This document shows positions 37,463 to 47,501 of a stretch of 64,000 bases of DNA, in pieces (the first letter of the stretch is position 1; every line of letters begins with the position of its first letter). The stretch covers positions 1 through 64,000 of the forward strand of contig CALUUA010000006.1 in the NCBI GenBank assembly GCA_944323845.1, given 5' to 3'. This DNA comes from an uncultured Bacteroidales bacterium (GTDB lineage Bacteria; Bacteroidota; Bacteroidia; Bacteroidales; UBA932). Both the position numbers and the translations under genes were made by a program. The notes under the pieces were generated by a model. It was not told the origin of the DNA. It worked only from the letters and a program-made list of their open reading frames with translations, and ran no database searches.

Positions 37463-37846
37463 TCAGGCATCTTCGCCCGTTCCGCTTCCGCCCTCCATAG
37501 TCACCCTCGACCACGGACACTTCCCGTTCACCGGAGGATTCATCTTTGACACCCTCACCGAGAATGACCGGAACTGCGGCATCTTATCCTCCAAAGCCCT
37601 GACTATCCTCCCCGTCACATGTTCCAGCAGATCCGACCTGACAGCCATTTCCCGCTTCACTATATCATACACCATCCCATAGTCAGCCGTATCTCCCAGA
37701 TCATCGCTCATGGCGGCCGCCGACATGTCTACTTCCCCTCTGAAATCCACTATAAAAGTGTTCCCGTCCCTCTTTTCCTGCTCGAAACACCCGTGTGCGG
37801 CATGGAACTCCATCCCTTCGAGCTCTATGATTCCGATTCTTTTCAT
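37463..37846 (-). CDS. folB: Dihydroneopterin aldolase
   Basis: 127 aa from ATG 37846; an upstream in-frame start adds 14 residues that do not fit the family. Features: IIELEGMEFHAAHGCFEQEK with the conserved His/Glu site, and DYGMVYDIVKREM. Folate pathway enzyme converting dihydroneopterin to hydroxymethyl-dihydropterin. In the middle of the tamB-to-MBL operon. Confidence 0.9.
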   Translation of the reverse strand: MKRIGIIELEGMEFHAAHGCFEQEKRDGNTFIVDFRGEVDMSAAAMSDDLGDTADYGMVYDIVKREMAVRSDLLEHVTGRIVRALEDKMPQFRSFSVRVSKMNPPVNGKCPWSRVTMEGGSGTGEDA

Positions 37847-37859
37847 GATTCCCGCTTCC

Positions 37860-38600
37860 TCAATGCCCGCCTCCGTACCGCAGCCCATACCCTGCCAGCA
37901 GCAGGAACACGCAAGGCCGTTTGCCTATGGCAATATCCGTTTTCTTCCACTCGCCGATGCTTTTCGTCCTTATGAGTGCCTCCGGCAATGTCAGATCCGC
38001 AGCGATGCAGAGCCTGGTCATGGGATGGCAAATCTCTAAGATGTCTTTCAGCATGGCGTCATTCCTGTATGGCGTTTCGATGAAAATCTGCGTCTGCCCG
38101 GATATGGCCGAAACTTTTTCTATCGCTTTCAGCCTCGAACGCCTTTCATCGCTCTTGGCCGGAAGATAGCCGCAGAATGCGAAATTCTGTCCGTTCAGTC
38201 CCGATGCCATCAGTGCAAGCATCAGGGAAGACGGCCCGACAGCCGGGACGACTTCTATACCACGCTCGTGGGCCAATGCCACAAGCTGCGCCCCTGGATC
38301 CGCCACCGCCGGCAGCCCGGCTTCGGAGACGAGCGCCACATCATTCCCGTTATCGAAAAGTTTCATATACCCTTCTATCTGCTCCGCTCCGGTATGCTCG
38401 TTCAGTTCGAAGAACTCCAATTCTCCGATTCTGCCTTTCAAACCCGCCCTTGAAAGGTATCTTCTGGCAGTCCTGACTTCTTCCACCACGAAAGTGCGGA
38501 AGCCCCGGAGTCTGTCAAGTACAGGCGCCGGGATGACCTCTGCCGGGTCATTGTCCCCGAGAGGGGACGGTATCAGATATAATTTTCCTCTATTTTCCAT
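37860..38600 (-). CDS. SAM-dependent methyltransferase, RsmI-like
   Basis: 246 aa tetrapyrrole-methylase-fold protein related to RsmI (16S rRNA 2'-O-methyltransferase). Motifs: LYLIPSPLGDN, VALVSEAGLPAVADPGAQLV and VVPAVGPSSLMLALMASGLN. It lacks the C-terminal extension of E. coli RsmI. It overlaps the tamB end by 11 bp. Confidence 0.82.
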   Translation of the reverse strand: MENRGKLYLIPSPLGDNDPAEVIPAPVLDRLRGFRTFVVEEVRTARRYLSRAGLKGRIGELEFFELNEHTGAEQIEGYMKLFDNGNDVALVSEAGLPAVADPGAQLVALAHERGIEVVPAVGPSSLMLALMASGLNGQNFAFCGYLPAKSDERRSRLKAIEKVSAISGQTQIFIETPYRNDAMLKDILEICHPMTRLCIAADLTLPEALIRTKSIGEWKKTDIAIGKRPCVFLLLAGYGLRYGGGH

Positions 38601-41600
38601 TTTCAGGAGAGATGATTATCGTCTTTTTCGGTTCTTCGGCCGCTGCAGGGGCCTGATTCCTTTTCTTCCTGCTGGTGAACAGGTTTGTGAAGAACTCCCG
38701 GAATGTATTGAATTCCTGCTGGTAAGCTATGCCGATTCCGTTTCTCTGCGAGTCGTCCAGATAATTCGTGTACTGGTCAGCCGAATGCGAAAACAGATTC
38801 AGCCGGAAGAGGCCGGGCCTGTCCAGCTTGATTTCTATATCCAGGTCCCCCACCACATCGCTGTTCGAATTTCCTGACATGTACTGCCTGTTACCGAGAT
38901 TTCCGTTGACTACGACCCTGTTGTTGAACAGCTGCGTCGATATCGCCACATCGAAGATGTTCTGCCCCCGTTCGTTCGGCTGGAAATTCAGGCCGAGGTC
39001 CAGCGGAATCTCCAGTTTCTGGAAGATATTGTTAAGCTGGTTGTACATGATTTCCGTGACTGTCGAGAACAGGACAGAAGCGTTGTTCACGATTCCGGAC
39101 TGGTCATCCGGCAGGAAACTGTTGAACATGACCAGCGACAGGAACTGCCTCTGGACCTTGTCTTCGGTGCTCAATGCGCTTTCCACTCTGGATTTCACCG
39201 TCGGGTCTATGTCTGGTATGTCTATCGAGAAAGCCAGTCTCGGACTTTTTATCTTGTCCGAAATATTGATGCCGCAGTCCACAGTCCTTCTGGTAGATAC
39301 CGATGAAGTGTCGGCTATCAGGGTGGCCAGAGATGTCTTCGTCCGGTAGCTGGCGTTTATGTTCAGGTCGCTGTCCATAATGTCGCCGTTGAATTTTATC
39401 GAGCTGCCGTCGGCGATGGTGAAATCCTTGTAGGCCAGACCTTCGGCCACGAACCTGTAGTTGCCTCCGGTCAAAGTGTAGTCTCCGAGAATATTGAACT
39501 CTTCACCGCGAAGTTCGAGCTCGATGTTCCCGGAACCGCGTCCGCGCAGGACATTTCCGGTGGCCTTGTCTATCTCTACGAATGCTTCCACTTCAGGAGT
39601 CGCCTCCACGTTCAGTCGTATCGCCAGTTCTTCGGCCGACTGCTTGTCTGTGGTGATCTTCTTCATCATCAGCTCGTAGGGGTCTATGTGTTCTTCCCTG
39701 TATTCTTCCTTGAAGGTCAGAAGGTTGCTCGTGATGGCAGTGGCCGACGACTGGATAGGGATATGGAGCTGTCCGGCGCCTGTGGTGCTGGCATTTATGT
39801 CCATCTTCAGGGAATTGAACGGACCGGTAATGGACAGATTGCCGGAGGCAAACAGATTTCCGTAAATCGTACTGTTGCCGCTGTCGGCCGTATTCAGGCA
39901 TTCCATTCCGTTTATGCTGATTCTCGTGTCCATCCTCATGTCCTTGAGCCTGTCATAGATGATACCTCCGGTAATCTGTCCGCGGTTTCCGTACCTGTCG
40001 GTCATCATGATATCATCGAAGTGGACTCCGTTTCCGTCGATATGGAATGTCCCGGACGCGTTGTATGGCACGTTGGTGAACGCCACTTTCAGCGTCGAAT
40101 CGTCGATGCGCGCCCCTTCGCTGTAGATATTCAGCTCGTCGACAGGCCCTTCGGCCCTTATTTTTCCGGATATGTGTCCGGACATCTCGCTGAAAACGGT
40201 TTCGAGGAAAGGCTGGGCATACGATATGTCCATGCCGTTGAGGTCTGCCAGCAGGTCTGTATGCCCTGACACAGGAGAGTAGCTGCCGGAAATCCTGAAT
40301 GTCCTCATGCCTCCTGTCTCGTTTGCTGCCAGTACATCGAATCTGTCTTGCGCCTTGTTCCATCTGCTGGACAGTCGCAGGACGCCTATATCTGCGCCGG
40401 ACAGTCTGGTGGAATCCACCAGAAAATCCAGCATCAGTCTGTTGTTCCGCGCTCCGGACACGAAACGGGCTTCGCCTGTAGCCGCTCCTTCTATTCCGAA
40501 ACGGTTTTTCAGTATCGGATTTATGACGGATATGTCGAATCGCTCAAGCCTGACTCCCAGAGTGTCTGTCTCGACAGGGGAATAGCCGCCCGTTATGCGG
40601 ATTGACTGGTCGCCGCTGGTGAACTCCATGCGGTCTATGTCGATGTCCGGTCCCTTTATGTCGAGAGCCGACGGCCTTATGTTCCACTCCCGTGAATTGA
40701 GCAGCAGTCTGGACGGCAGCATCTTGATATGGAAATTCACCAGATCGTTTTCGTCGCGTCTTATGTCGCTGGTCAGGAAGACTTCGCCCCTGTTGATCAG
40801 ACTCCCCGGATTCTCATAGCTGTAGCCGAGCCCGACGAAATCATTTTTCGCGAACATCTTGAAGCTGTTGTTTTCCAGAGTGACGGTCGCTATGTTTACG
40901 GCATCGCCTGTGATTTCGCCCGTAAGGCTCCCGTTAATATTGTTCAGCTTCATCTCCATGTTCCTGATATAGTTCTCGTTGTAGGCTATACGCGGAGACT
41001 TCAGGTCGGCGGTGAATACTCCGGCGGTGTCTATCCTGATATCGAGTGACGTACTGTCGGAAATATACAGTCCGGGGGACAGGAAGGCGAGCAGGTCCAT
41101 GGAATTTTTCCCCCTGTATGCTATCCTGTACCTTTCATTGTGGGCTGTCCTGACAGTATCCCTGAAAAGCGCCGGCAGCTCCCTTTTCAAAGTAATATTC
41201 TGCAGGTCCCCGATGAAGCTCGTAAGCTGTGCCGAACCGGAGAACGATGCATCGGCAAAGGACGAACTCATCCTCATTCTGTACAGATCGTCTCCGAAAT
41301 AGGATCTGATGTCGATATCCCCTATATCATACTGCCCGGAATCGTTTTCCAGAACCACGTCATTCACCTCCATGCTTCCGAGAAGGTCTCCGTTCTTCCT
41401 CCTGTTGAAATTCGCGCTTGCCTGAAGACTCACTTTCGACAGCCCCCTTTTGTCTATGTTCATGGCGTTGAGATCCGCATATCCGAGATTGGCGTAGAAC
41501 TTATAGACGGCGTTGCTGGTCTTTGACGAGAGAGAGAACACCCCCTGGAATATGAAATTCAGATTCGGGTCATTGCATACGATTCTTCCGTCGAAAGCAT

Positions 41601-43053
41601 GTTTTTTCATTATGCCGGCTGCGGCAATATTGCTGTAGTCATAGCCGTTGAAATGCAGTCTGTCCACATACAGGGAATCTATTTCCAGATCTATGCCGTC
41701 TTCCGTATTCCCGAGGTCAGCCCTGAATCCCGACCTGATGGAGCACTGTCTCAGCATATCCGTGTCCAGAATTTTCCCTATATCGAAATTGTGCGACGAT
41801 ATTGTGCCTTCGATATTCAGCGGCTTGCTTGTGGAAATCAGGTTCCGGATGTGCAGTTCCGTATCCACATATCCGGCTCCGAGGCTTGCCACCATGTCCG
41901 TGTTCAGATTGTCGAGCAGCCCTGATGCATGGCCGTGCAGCCTGATTTCAGAACCTCGGGCTATGTCTCCGATTTCTATGGCCGCATCAGGGGCGAACGC
42001 CTTTATTCCTCTTTCCAGACTTTCGGTCGTACCCCGCAGCTGGTGCAGGTCTAAAAGTACGCTTGTGCGTCCGATGTCGGGAATGCCTGTCATCCTGCCG
42101 TCGAATCTCAACTGCAGACCGTCTGTAGTCGCGATGTCCATCTCTGAAAATCCGAGGTCGCTTACGGTGCCGGACACGGTGCCTGACACCATGGCCTTCA
42201 GGTTTACGCCTTCCAGCTCAGGAGCGAAAAACGAAATCGACTTCATGTCCACCATGGAATTGACGGTAACGCCGTCCATGCGTATCTTGTTGATATAGTC
42301 TTCGAAATCGAGCGGGGATGCGTAAGACATGGAATACATAGGCAGATAAAGTTCCGACCAGGGATCGGACAGCCTGATTTCCTCTATCAGGGCGCGCCCG
42401 TTCCCGACAGTGGCTTTCCCTGTCAGCGACGAGCAGACATAGCCGCTTTTTTCAGTGAAAGACATGTAGTCCACGACGCCTTTCATCACCGGGCCTGTCA
42501 GGTCGATTCTGCGGGCTTCTACATTTATGTCGTTTACTTCCAGATCATTCCAGTTTATGCCGTAACCTATGTACCTGTACGGGGTTTCCCTTATGCTTTT
42601 CAGCTTGAAGGTCATGTCATATACGGAGGCCCTCCTGATCTTGAATACCGGATCTGTCGGCTTCGGCTGGTCGAAGTCCGGCGGGGGAATCCTGAATATG
42701 CGTGAAAGGTTATCCGTTTCCTCCTCGATTGCGAGAGTCATTTCGGCATTCGATACATATGCTCTTCCTATATACAGGCCGTGCTTGCTGAAAAGACCGC
42801 GGAGGGTGAACCGAGCTATGACATATTCCGCCCTGAAAAGCGTATCGGCGCCTTCTATGACAGGATGATTGTCTGTGATGGCTACATTCTTTATTATCAG
42901 GGCATTGAAAGGCTTGATGTGGATCTTTTCGAATTCTATCCTTCCGTCCAGGCTCCCTTCCAGCTTTTCCGTCACCTTTCCGACTAGAAAAGTCTGCACC
43001 TGCGGCAGCTGGACGGCAAGGATCGCCCCCAACAGGACTGCCGTGACAGCCAC
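38590..43053 (-). CDS. tamB: TamB-like translocation/assembly module protein
   Basis: 1487 aa from GTG 43053. AsmA/TamB-type long beta-taco protein with repeating hydrophobic strands; the C-terminal DUF490 region is clear (LNINASYRTKTSLATLIADT; SLVMFNSFLPDD). It is anchored in the inner membrane and probably moves lipid toward the outer membrane. In-frame codons upstream of GTG encode KKLFKIFWLTF before the first stop, extending the membrane anchor with a proper basic end, so the true start may be a non-AUG codon near 43087-43089 (ATC). First gene of a five-gene operon, divergent from tsaD. Confidence 0.88.
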   Translation of the reverse strand: MAVTAVLLGAILAVQLPQVQTFLVGKVTEKLEGSLDGRIEFEKIHIKPFNALIIKNVAITDNHPVIEGADTLFRAEYVIARFTLRGLFSKHGLYIGRAYVSNAEMTLAIEEETDNLSRIFRIPPPDFDQPKPTDPVFKIRRASVYDMTFKLKSIRETPYRYIGYGINWNDLEVNDINVEARRIDLTGPVMKGVVDYMSFTEKSGYVCSSLTGKATVGNGRALIEEIRLSDPWSELYLPMYSMSYASPLDFEDYINKIRMDGVTVNSMVDMKSISFFAPELEGVNLKAMVSGTVSGTVSDLGFSEMDIATTDGLQLRFDGRMTGIPDIGRTSVLLDLHQLRGTTESLERGIKAFAPDAAIEIGDIARGSEIRLHGHASGLLDNLNTDMVASLGAGYVDTELHIRNLISTSKPLNIEGTISSHNFDIGKILDTDMLRQCSIRSGFRADLGNTEDGIDLEIDSLYVDRLHFNGYDYSNIAAAGIMKKHAFDGRIVCNDPNLNFIFQGVFSLSSKTSNAVYKFYANLGYADLNAMNIDKRGLSKVSLQASANFNRRKNGDLLGSMEVNDVVLENDSGQYDIGDIDIRSYFGDDLYRMRMSSSFADASFSGSAQLTSFIGDLQNITLKRELPALFRDTVRTAHNERYRIAYRGKNSMDLLAFLSPGLYISDSTSLDIRIDTAGVFTADLKSPRIAYNENYIRNMEMKLNNINGSLTGEITGDAVNIATVTLENNSFKMFAKNDFVGLGYSYENPGSLINRGEVFLTSDIRRDENDLVNFHIKMLPSRLLLNSREWNIRPSALDIKGPDIDIDRMEFTSGDQSIRITGGYSPVETDTLGVRLERFDISVINPILKNRFGIEGAATGEARFVSGARNNRLMLDFLVDSTRLSGADIGVLRLSSRWNKAQDRFDVLAANETGGMRTFRISGSYSPVSGHTDLLADLNGMDISYAQPFLETVFSEMSGHISGKIRAEGPVDELNIYSEGARIDDSTLKVAFTNVPYNASGTFHIDGNGVHFDDIMMTDRYGNRGQITGGIIYDRLKDMRMDTRISINGMECLNTADSGNSTIYGNLFASGNLSITGPFNSLKMDINASTTGAGQLHIPIQSSATAITSNLLTFKEEYREEHIDPYELMMKKITTDKQSAEELAIRLNVEATPEVEAFVEIDKATGNVLRGRGSGNIELELRGEEFNILGDYTLTGGNYRFVAEGLAYKDFTIADGSSIKFNGDIMDSDLNINASYRTKTSLATLIADTSSVSTRRTVDCGINISDKIKSPRLAFSIDIPDIDPTVKSRVESALSTEDKVQRQFLSLVMFNSFLPDDQSGIVNNASVLFSTVTEIMYNQLNNIFQKLEIPLDLGLNFQPNERGQNIFDVAISTQLFNNRVVVNGNLGNRQYMSGNSNSDVVGDLDIEIKLDRPGLFRLNLFSHSADQYTNYLDDSQRNGIGIAYQQEFNTFREFFTNLFTSRKKRNQAPAAAEEPKKTIIISPENGK

Positions 43054-43176
43054 GAACGTAAGCCAGAATATTTTGAATAACTTTTTGATGTCTCAGCCGG
43101 ATTTAAGTCAATTTACAAAAATAGTCATTTTATCGAATAAATATCGTAATTTTGCCACCATTCAATCAAACGGATT

Positions 43177-44205
43177 ATGGCGGATATCATTCTGGGAATA
43201 GAATCATCGTGCGACGATACTTCGGCCGCAGTCATAAAGGACGGTTATCTTCTGTCGAATGTTCTGGCCAGTCAGGATGTCCACAAGGCATACGGAGGCG
43301 TGGTACCGGAACTGGCTTCCAGAGCCCATCAGCTGAACATCGTACCTGTCGTCAGCCAGGCTATCGACCGGGCCGGAATCAGGGCGGAGGACATCACTGC
43401 CATCGCGTTCACCCGAGGTCCGGGACTTCTGGGCTCGCTCCTTGTAGGGACTTCCTTCGCCAAAGGACTGGCTGTCGCCCTGAACAAGCCTCTGGTGGAG
43501 GTGAATCATCTTCAGGGTCATGTGCTTGCCTGCTTCATCAGGCAATACGGACAGGAAAACCAGCATCCGGACTTCCCATATCTCTGCCTCCTCGTTTCCG
43601 GAGGCAATTCCCAGATAGTAAAGGTGAACAGCCCTTTGGATTTCGAGATTCTCGGCCAGACCATAGACGATGCCGTGGGCGAGGCTTTCGACAAATGTTC
43701 GAAGATGATGGGGCTCGGTTATCCCGGCGGGCCTGTGGTGGACAGGCTGGCTAAACAGGGGAATCCGGACAGGTTCCATTTCGCGAAGCCGTATGTCCCC
43801 GGATATGATTACAGTTTCAGCGGCATCAAGACATCCCTGCTGTATTTCGTAAGGGATCAGATGGCTCTTGACCCCCTGTTCATGGAAAAGAACAAGGAAG
43901 ATATCTGCGCCAGCTTCCAGAAGACCCTGATAGAAATCCTTATGGACAAGCTGGTGAAAGCCGCCAAGGCCACGGGCATCCGGCAGATAACCATAGGCGG
44001 GGGAGTGTCGGCGAACAGCGGACTCCGCGAGGCTGTGACACGGGAGGGAGCCAAGCGCGGCTGGACTACGTATCTGCCTGAGTTCAAGTTTACCACGGAC
44101 AATGCGGCGATGATAGCCATCGCCGGTTATTTCCATTATCTGCATGGCGAACGGACTCCTCTGGATGTGGCTCCGGTATCCCGTATAGCCGATTTCCGGA
44201 AATGA
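43177..44205 (+). CDS. tsaD: tRNA N6-adenosine threonylcarbamoyltransferase TsaD
   Basis: 342 aa ASKHA-fold enzyme that makes t6A37 in tRNA. GIESSCDDTSAAVI at the N-terminus, metal site HLQGH (His111, His115), nucleotide motif LLVSGGNSQIV, and FSGIKTSLLY. Length typical. -7 box TAATTTTG at 43147-43154; the -33 box is not conserved. Confidence 0.96.
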   Translation: MADIILGIESSCDDTSAAVIKDGYLLSNVLASQDVHKAYGGVVPELASRAHQLNIVPVVSQAIDRAGIRAEDITAIAFTRGPGLLGSLLVGTSFAKGLAVALNKPLVEVNHLQGHVLACFIRQYGQENQHPDFPYLCLLVSGGNSQIVKVNSPLDFEILGQTIDDAVGEAFDKCSKMMGLGYPGGPVVDRLAKQGNPDRFHFAKPYVPGYDYSFSGIKTSLLYFVRDQMALDPLFMEKNKEDICASFQKTLIEILMDKLVKAAKATGIRQITIGGGVSANSGLREAVTREGAKRGWTTYLPEFKFTTDNAAMIAIAGYFHYLHGERTPLDVAPVSRIADFRK

Positions 44206-44260
44206 CATTGGCTATTCGGTCATCCTGCGGCTCTTACGGCCACAGAAAAAACAGCGTATT

Positions 44261-45790
44261 ATGAAAGAATTCGAAATAGCATTGCCGATAGGCAGGAACC
44301 CTGAAAAGGAACAGATCATAGCAGCTGCCGCCAAGGCTATGGGAGTGCCTCCCCGGGCAGTGGCCGGCTACCGTATCCTGAAACGCTCCGTCGATGCGAG
44401 AGGGGAAATACTGTACAGGTACAGGATATTGTCTTATGTGGCAGGGGAGCAGGAGCCGGAGTATGTGATGGAAGAATACAAGGATGTATCCTCGTCTGAA
44501 CCTGTCCTGATCATCGGCGCCGGCCCTGCCGGGATGTTTGCGGCATTGAAACTCCTTACCAGAGGATTGAAGCCTGTGATATTGGAGAGGGGAAAGGATG
44601 TCCATCAGAGAAAATTCGATATTGCCCGACTGTCGAGGGAGGGCATACTGGACAGGGATTCGAACTATTGTTTCGGCGAAGGGGGAGCAGGCACGTTTTC
44701 GGACGGGAAACTGTTCACGAGGTCGTCGAAGAGAGGGGATATAAGGGAGGTCCTGTATCAGTTGGTGAGATTCGGCGCGGATCCGGATATCCTGATAGAC
44801 GCGCACCCGCATATTGGCAGCGACCGGCTTCCGTCAATAGTCGAAAATATCAGGAAATGCATTGAGGAGCACGGGGGAGAGTATCATTTCGGGGCGGCGG
44901 TCACTGACATATGCAGAAAGGGGGACGGTTCTATGGAAGTCAGCTGCGCCGACGGTTCTGTCTGGAATGCCGGGAAAGTCATCCTCGCTACGGGACATTC
45001 GGCCGGCGATATTTACGAAATGTTCGGAAGAAAGGGCTGGAGGCTGGAGGCCAAAGGCTTTGCTCTCGGCGTCCGTGCCGAGCATCCGCAGCATCTGATA
45101 AACAGGATCCAGTATCACGGCAGGTACCAGCCGTACATGCCGGTGGCCGAGTATTCTTTCGTGACGCAGATAGAGGGCAGGGGAGTCTTTTCTTTCTGCA
45201 TGTGTCCGGGCGGTATCCTCGTCCCATCCGCCACGGAGCCCGACGGGGTGGTCATGAACGGGATGTCCAATTCCGCCAGAAATTCCAGATGGGCCAATGC
45301 CGGTGTCGTGGTTTCCGTTGAGCCCGAGGATTTTCCCGAATATGCCAAATACGGTCCGCTGGCCCTGCTTCATTTCCAGAGAGATGTGGAAAAACGGATG
45401 TTCGCCTTTTCCGGTTCTTTCATGGCTCCGGCTCAGCGTATGATGGATTTCTGCAGGCGAGTGCCTTCTTCCGGACTTCCGGCCACTTCCTACCGTCCCG
45501 GAGCGGTGAATGCTCCTCTGCATGAACTCCTTCCGGAACCGGTCTCCCTCCGTCTCAAGTATGCTTTCCCTGAAATCGGAAACAAGAAGATGAAAGGTTA
45601 TTATACGAACGAAGCCCTCCTGCTCGGAGTGGAATCCAGAACTTCCTCACCTGTGAGGATACCGCGTGATGCAGAGACTTTCGAGCATCCTGATGTGCCC
45701 GGACTTTATCCGTGCGGTGAAGGTGCAGGGTATTCGGGCGGCATAGTCTCGTCAGCTCTGGACGGAATCAATGCCGCTTCCAGAATCTGA
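44261..45790 (+). CDS. FAD-dependent oxidoreductase (COG2509)
   Basis: 509 aa. N-terminal ~85 residues of unknown fold, then Rossmann motif VLIIGAGPAGMFAALKLL and CFGEGGAGTFSDGKLFTRS, typical of the uncharacterised FAD-dependent dehydrogenases of COG2509. C-terminal GLYPCGEGAGYSGGIVSSAL binds FAD. Reaction unknown. It abuts the convergent lytic transglycosylase gene with no base between the stop codons. Confidence 0.85.
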   Translation: MKEFEIALPIGRNPEKEQIIAAAAKAMGVPPRAVAGYRILKRSVDARGEILYRYRILSYVAGEQEPEYVMEEYKDVSSSEPVLIIGAGPAGMFAALKLLTRGLKPVILERGKDVHQRKFDIARLSREGILDRDSNYCFGEGGAGTFSDGKLFTRSSKRGDIREVLYQLVRFGADPDILIDAHPHIGSDRLPSIVENIRKCIEEHGGEYHFGAAVTDICRKGDGSMEVSCADGSVWNAGKVILATGHSAGDIYEMFGRKGWRLEAKGFALGVRAEHPQHLINRIQYHGRYQPYMPVAEYSFVTQIEGRGVFSFCMCPGGILVPSATEPDGVVMNGMSNSARNSRWANAGVVVSVEPEDFPEYAKYGPLALLHFQRDVEKRMFAFSGSFMAPAQRMMDFCRRVPSSGLPATSYRPGAVNAPLHELLPEPVSLRLKYAFPEIGNKKMKGYYTNEALLLGVESRTSSPVRIPRDAETFEHPDVPGLYPCGEGAGYSGGIVSSALDGINAASRI

Positions 45791-47485
45791 CTACAGTTTA
45801 GGTATCCGGATTTTCATGCCGGGCTTGATTTTGCTGCCTATCCCGTTGAAATCCATGATGTTCTGTGCGCTGACACCCGGGTAGTTCTTGGCGATGAGGT
45901 AGAGCGAATCCCCTGATTTTACCGTGTAGACCGTGTAGTCTGCATCGGCCGGTACGGTAGACTTGTGCGGCGGATTAGGTTTCCCGTCATTGCCTCGTGA
46001 CTTTCCCGATGACACTGCCGGCCCTTTGCCTCCGCGATAGATTACGAGTCTCTGTCCGATTCTGATGTTGTCGCTGCGCAGGTTGTTCCACCTCTTTATC
46101 TGACTGACGCTCACATGATATCTGATGGCGATTTTCCCCAGGACTTCTCCGCTCCTTACCCGGTGGACAATCCTTTCACCGTCGCCCCCGTCCTTGATTT
46201 TCTTGATTACCACAGGGTTGAAATATTCGTCAGCCTTGTATGAATACAGAGAGTCTTCATGGTCTATGAATGCCCCGGTATAATTGAACGGTATCCGGAG
46301 TATGTACTCCTTCTCGTTTCCCGGGATGATATCGTGCTTGTATTGCGGATTCAGGTTCCTGACCGTCTGGAGCGGAACACCTGCCAACTCTTCTATCTGC
46401 TTGAAATGCAGCATCCTGTTTATCCTGAAAGTGTCGGCGTGGACCGGCATGTCCACGGCCTGAGGCTGTATCCCGTGTTCCTTGTAGTAGGTCATGGTGT
46501 AAAGCGCGCCGACGAATGCCGGGACATATCCCCTTGTCTCGCGCGGCAGATACGGATAGATGTCCCAGAACGCCCTTTTCCCGCCGCTGCGCCGTATCGC
46601 CCTGTTGACATTTCCCGCCCCGCAGTTATACGATGCTATGGCCAGATTCCAGTCCCCGAAAATATTATAGGAATCCTTGAGATATTCCGCGGCTGCATGG
46701 GCTGCCTTTATCGGGTCAAGCCTCTCGTCTACGAAAGAATTTATCTCGAGTCCGTATATTTTCGCCGTGCTGTACATGAATTGCCACATGCCTTTCGCCC
46801 CGGCTCGTGATACAGCCTTCGGATTCATGGCAGATTCTATTACAGCCATCGCCTTGAGTTCCAGAGGGATGTCATGTTCGTCGAAGATTTCCTCTATGAT
46901 AGGCATATAGTACGAGCACAGTCCCAGAACCTGCGGCATGGTCGCGCTCATCTTCTCGGAGTACAGGACTATGTAGTTTTTCACTATCGAGTTATATGGC
47001 AGCTCTATGAAAGAGTTCATGGCCTTGATTCTTTCTATATAGACTGAATCCGGGACATTGGTGGAGAATCTGACCGTGTCCATGTCATAGTCCGGAATGC
47101 CTGTATCGCTTATTTTCTGCTGGAGATACCAGATGTTCAGCAGGCTGTCGGAAACTTCGGCATTGTAGTCTTCGGGATTCAGTCCGGCCGCGCTCTTGTC
47201 TTCGTTCTCGTCGTAAATGTCCAGCAGCTCGTATTCAAGACTGTCGAGCCCCTGCATTTCATCGCGCATACGGGTCAGTTCCGCCTTCAGCGAATCAAGT
47301 TCCATTTTCAGCAAGGCATTTTCCCTGACCAGTTCAGCCTTTTTTCTCGATGCTCTGGTCGCGTTCTCCACATCATCGCTGTCCCTCCTCGTCACTTGCG
47401 AAGAAGTTCCGTCAGCCTGCGCAGGCGCAATGACTGACAAGGCCAGAAAGGCCGTCATGCATAATCTCAATATGTCCATAATCAA
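45791..47485 (-). CDS. MltD-like lytic transglycosylase with LysM repeats
   Basis: 564 aa with signal peptide (residues 1-24). Residues ~40-80 are coiled coil. The SLT domain has AMAVIESAMNP with catalytic Glu217, KGMWQFMYSTAKIYGL, and NWAIASYNCGAGNVNRA-type sequence (NLAIASYNCGAGNVN). Two LysM peptidoglycan-binding repeats follow (HRVRSGEVLGKIAIRYHVS; YTVKSGDSLYLIAKNYPG). It cleaves peptidoglycan in the periplasm. Last gene of the parA operon. Confidence 0.92.
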   Translation of the reverse strand: MIMDILRLCMTAFLALSVIAPAQADGTSSQVTRRDSDDVENATRASRKKAELVRENALLKMELDSLKAELTRMRDEMQGLDSLEYELLDIYDENEDKSAAGLNPEDYNAEVSDSLLNIWYLQQKISDTGIPDYDMDTVRFSTNVPDSVYIERIKAMNSFIELPYNSIVKNYIVLYSEKMSATMPQVLGLCSYYMPIIEEIFDEHDIPLELKAMAVIESAMNPKAVSRAGAKGMWQFMYSTAKIYGLEINSFVDERLDPIKAAHAAAEYLKDSYNIFGDWNLAIASYNCGAGNVNRAIRRSGGKRAFWDIYPYLPRETRGYVPAFVGALYTMTYYKEHGIQPQAVDMPVHADTFRINRMLHFKQIEELAGVPLQTVRNLNPQYKHDIIPGNEKEYILRIPFNYTGAFIDHEDSLYSYKADEYFNPVVIKKIKDGGDGERIVHRVRSGEVLGKIAIRYHVSVSQIKRWNNLRSDNIRIGQRLVIYRGGKGPAVSSGKSRGNDGKPNPPHKSTVPADADYTVYTVKSGDSLYLIAKNYPGVSAQNIMDFNGIGSKIKPGMKIRIPKL

Positions 47486-47501
47486 AATCTCATTTGGCTG
47501 G

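Noticed and set aside
43204-44208. 334-aa minus-strand frame
   Set aside because: It is the antisense of tsaD, which has all family motifs on the plus strand; the long frame results from codon bias.
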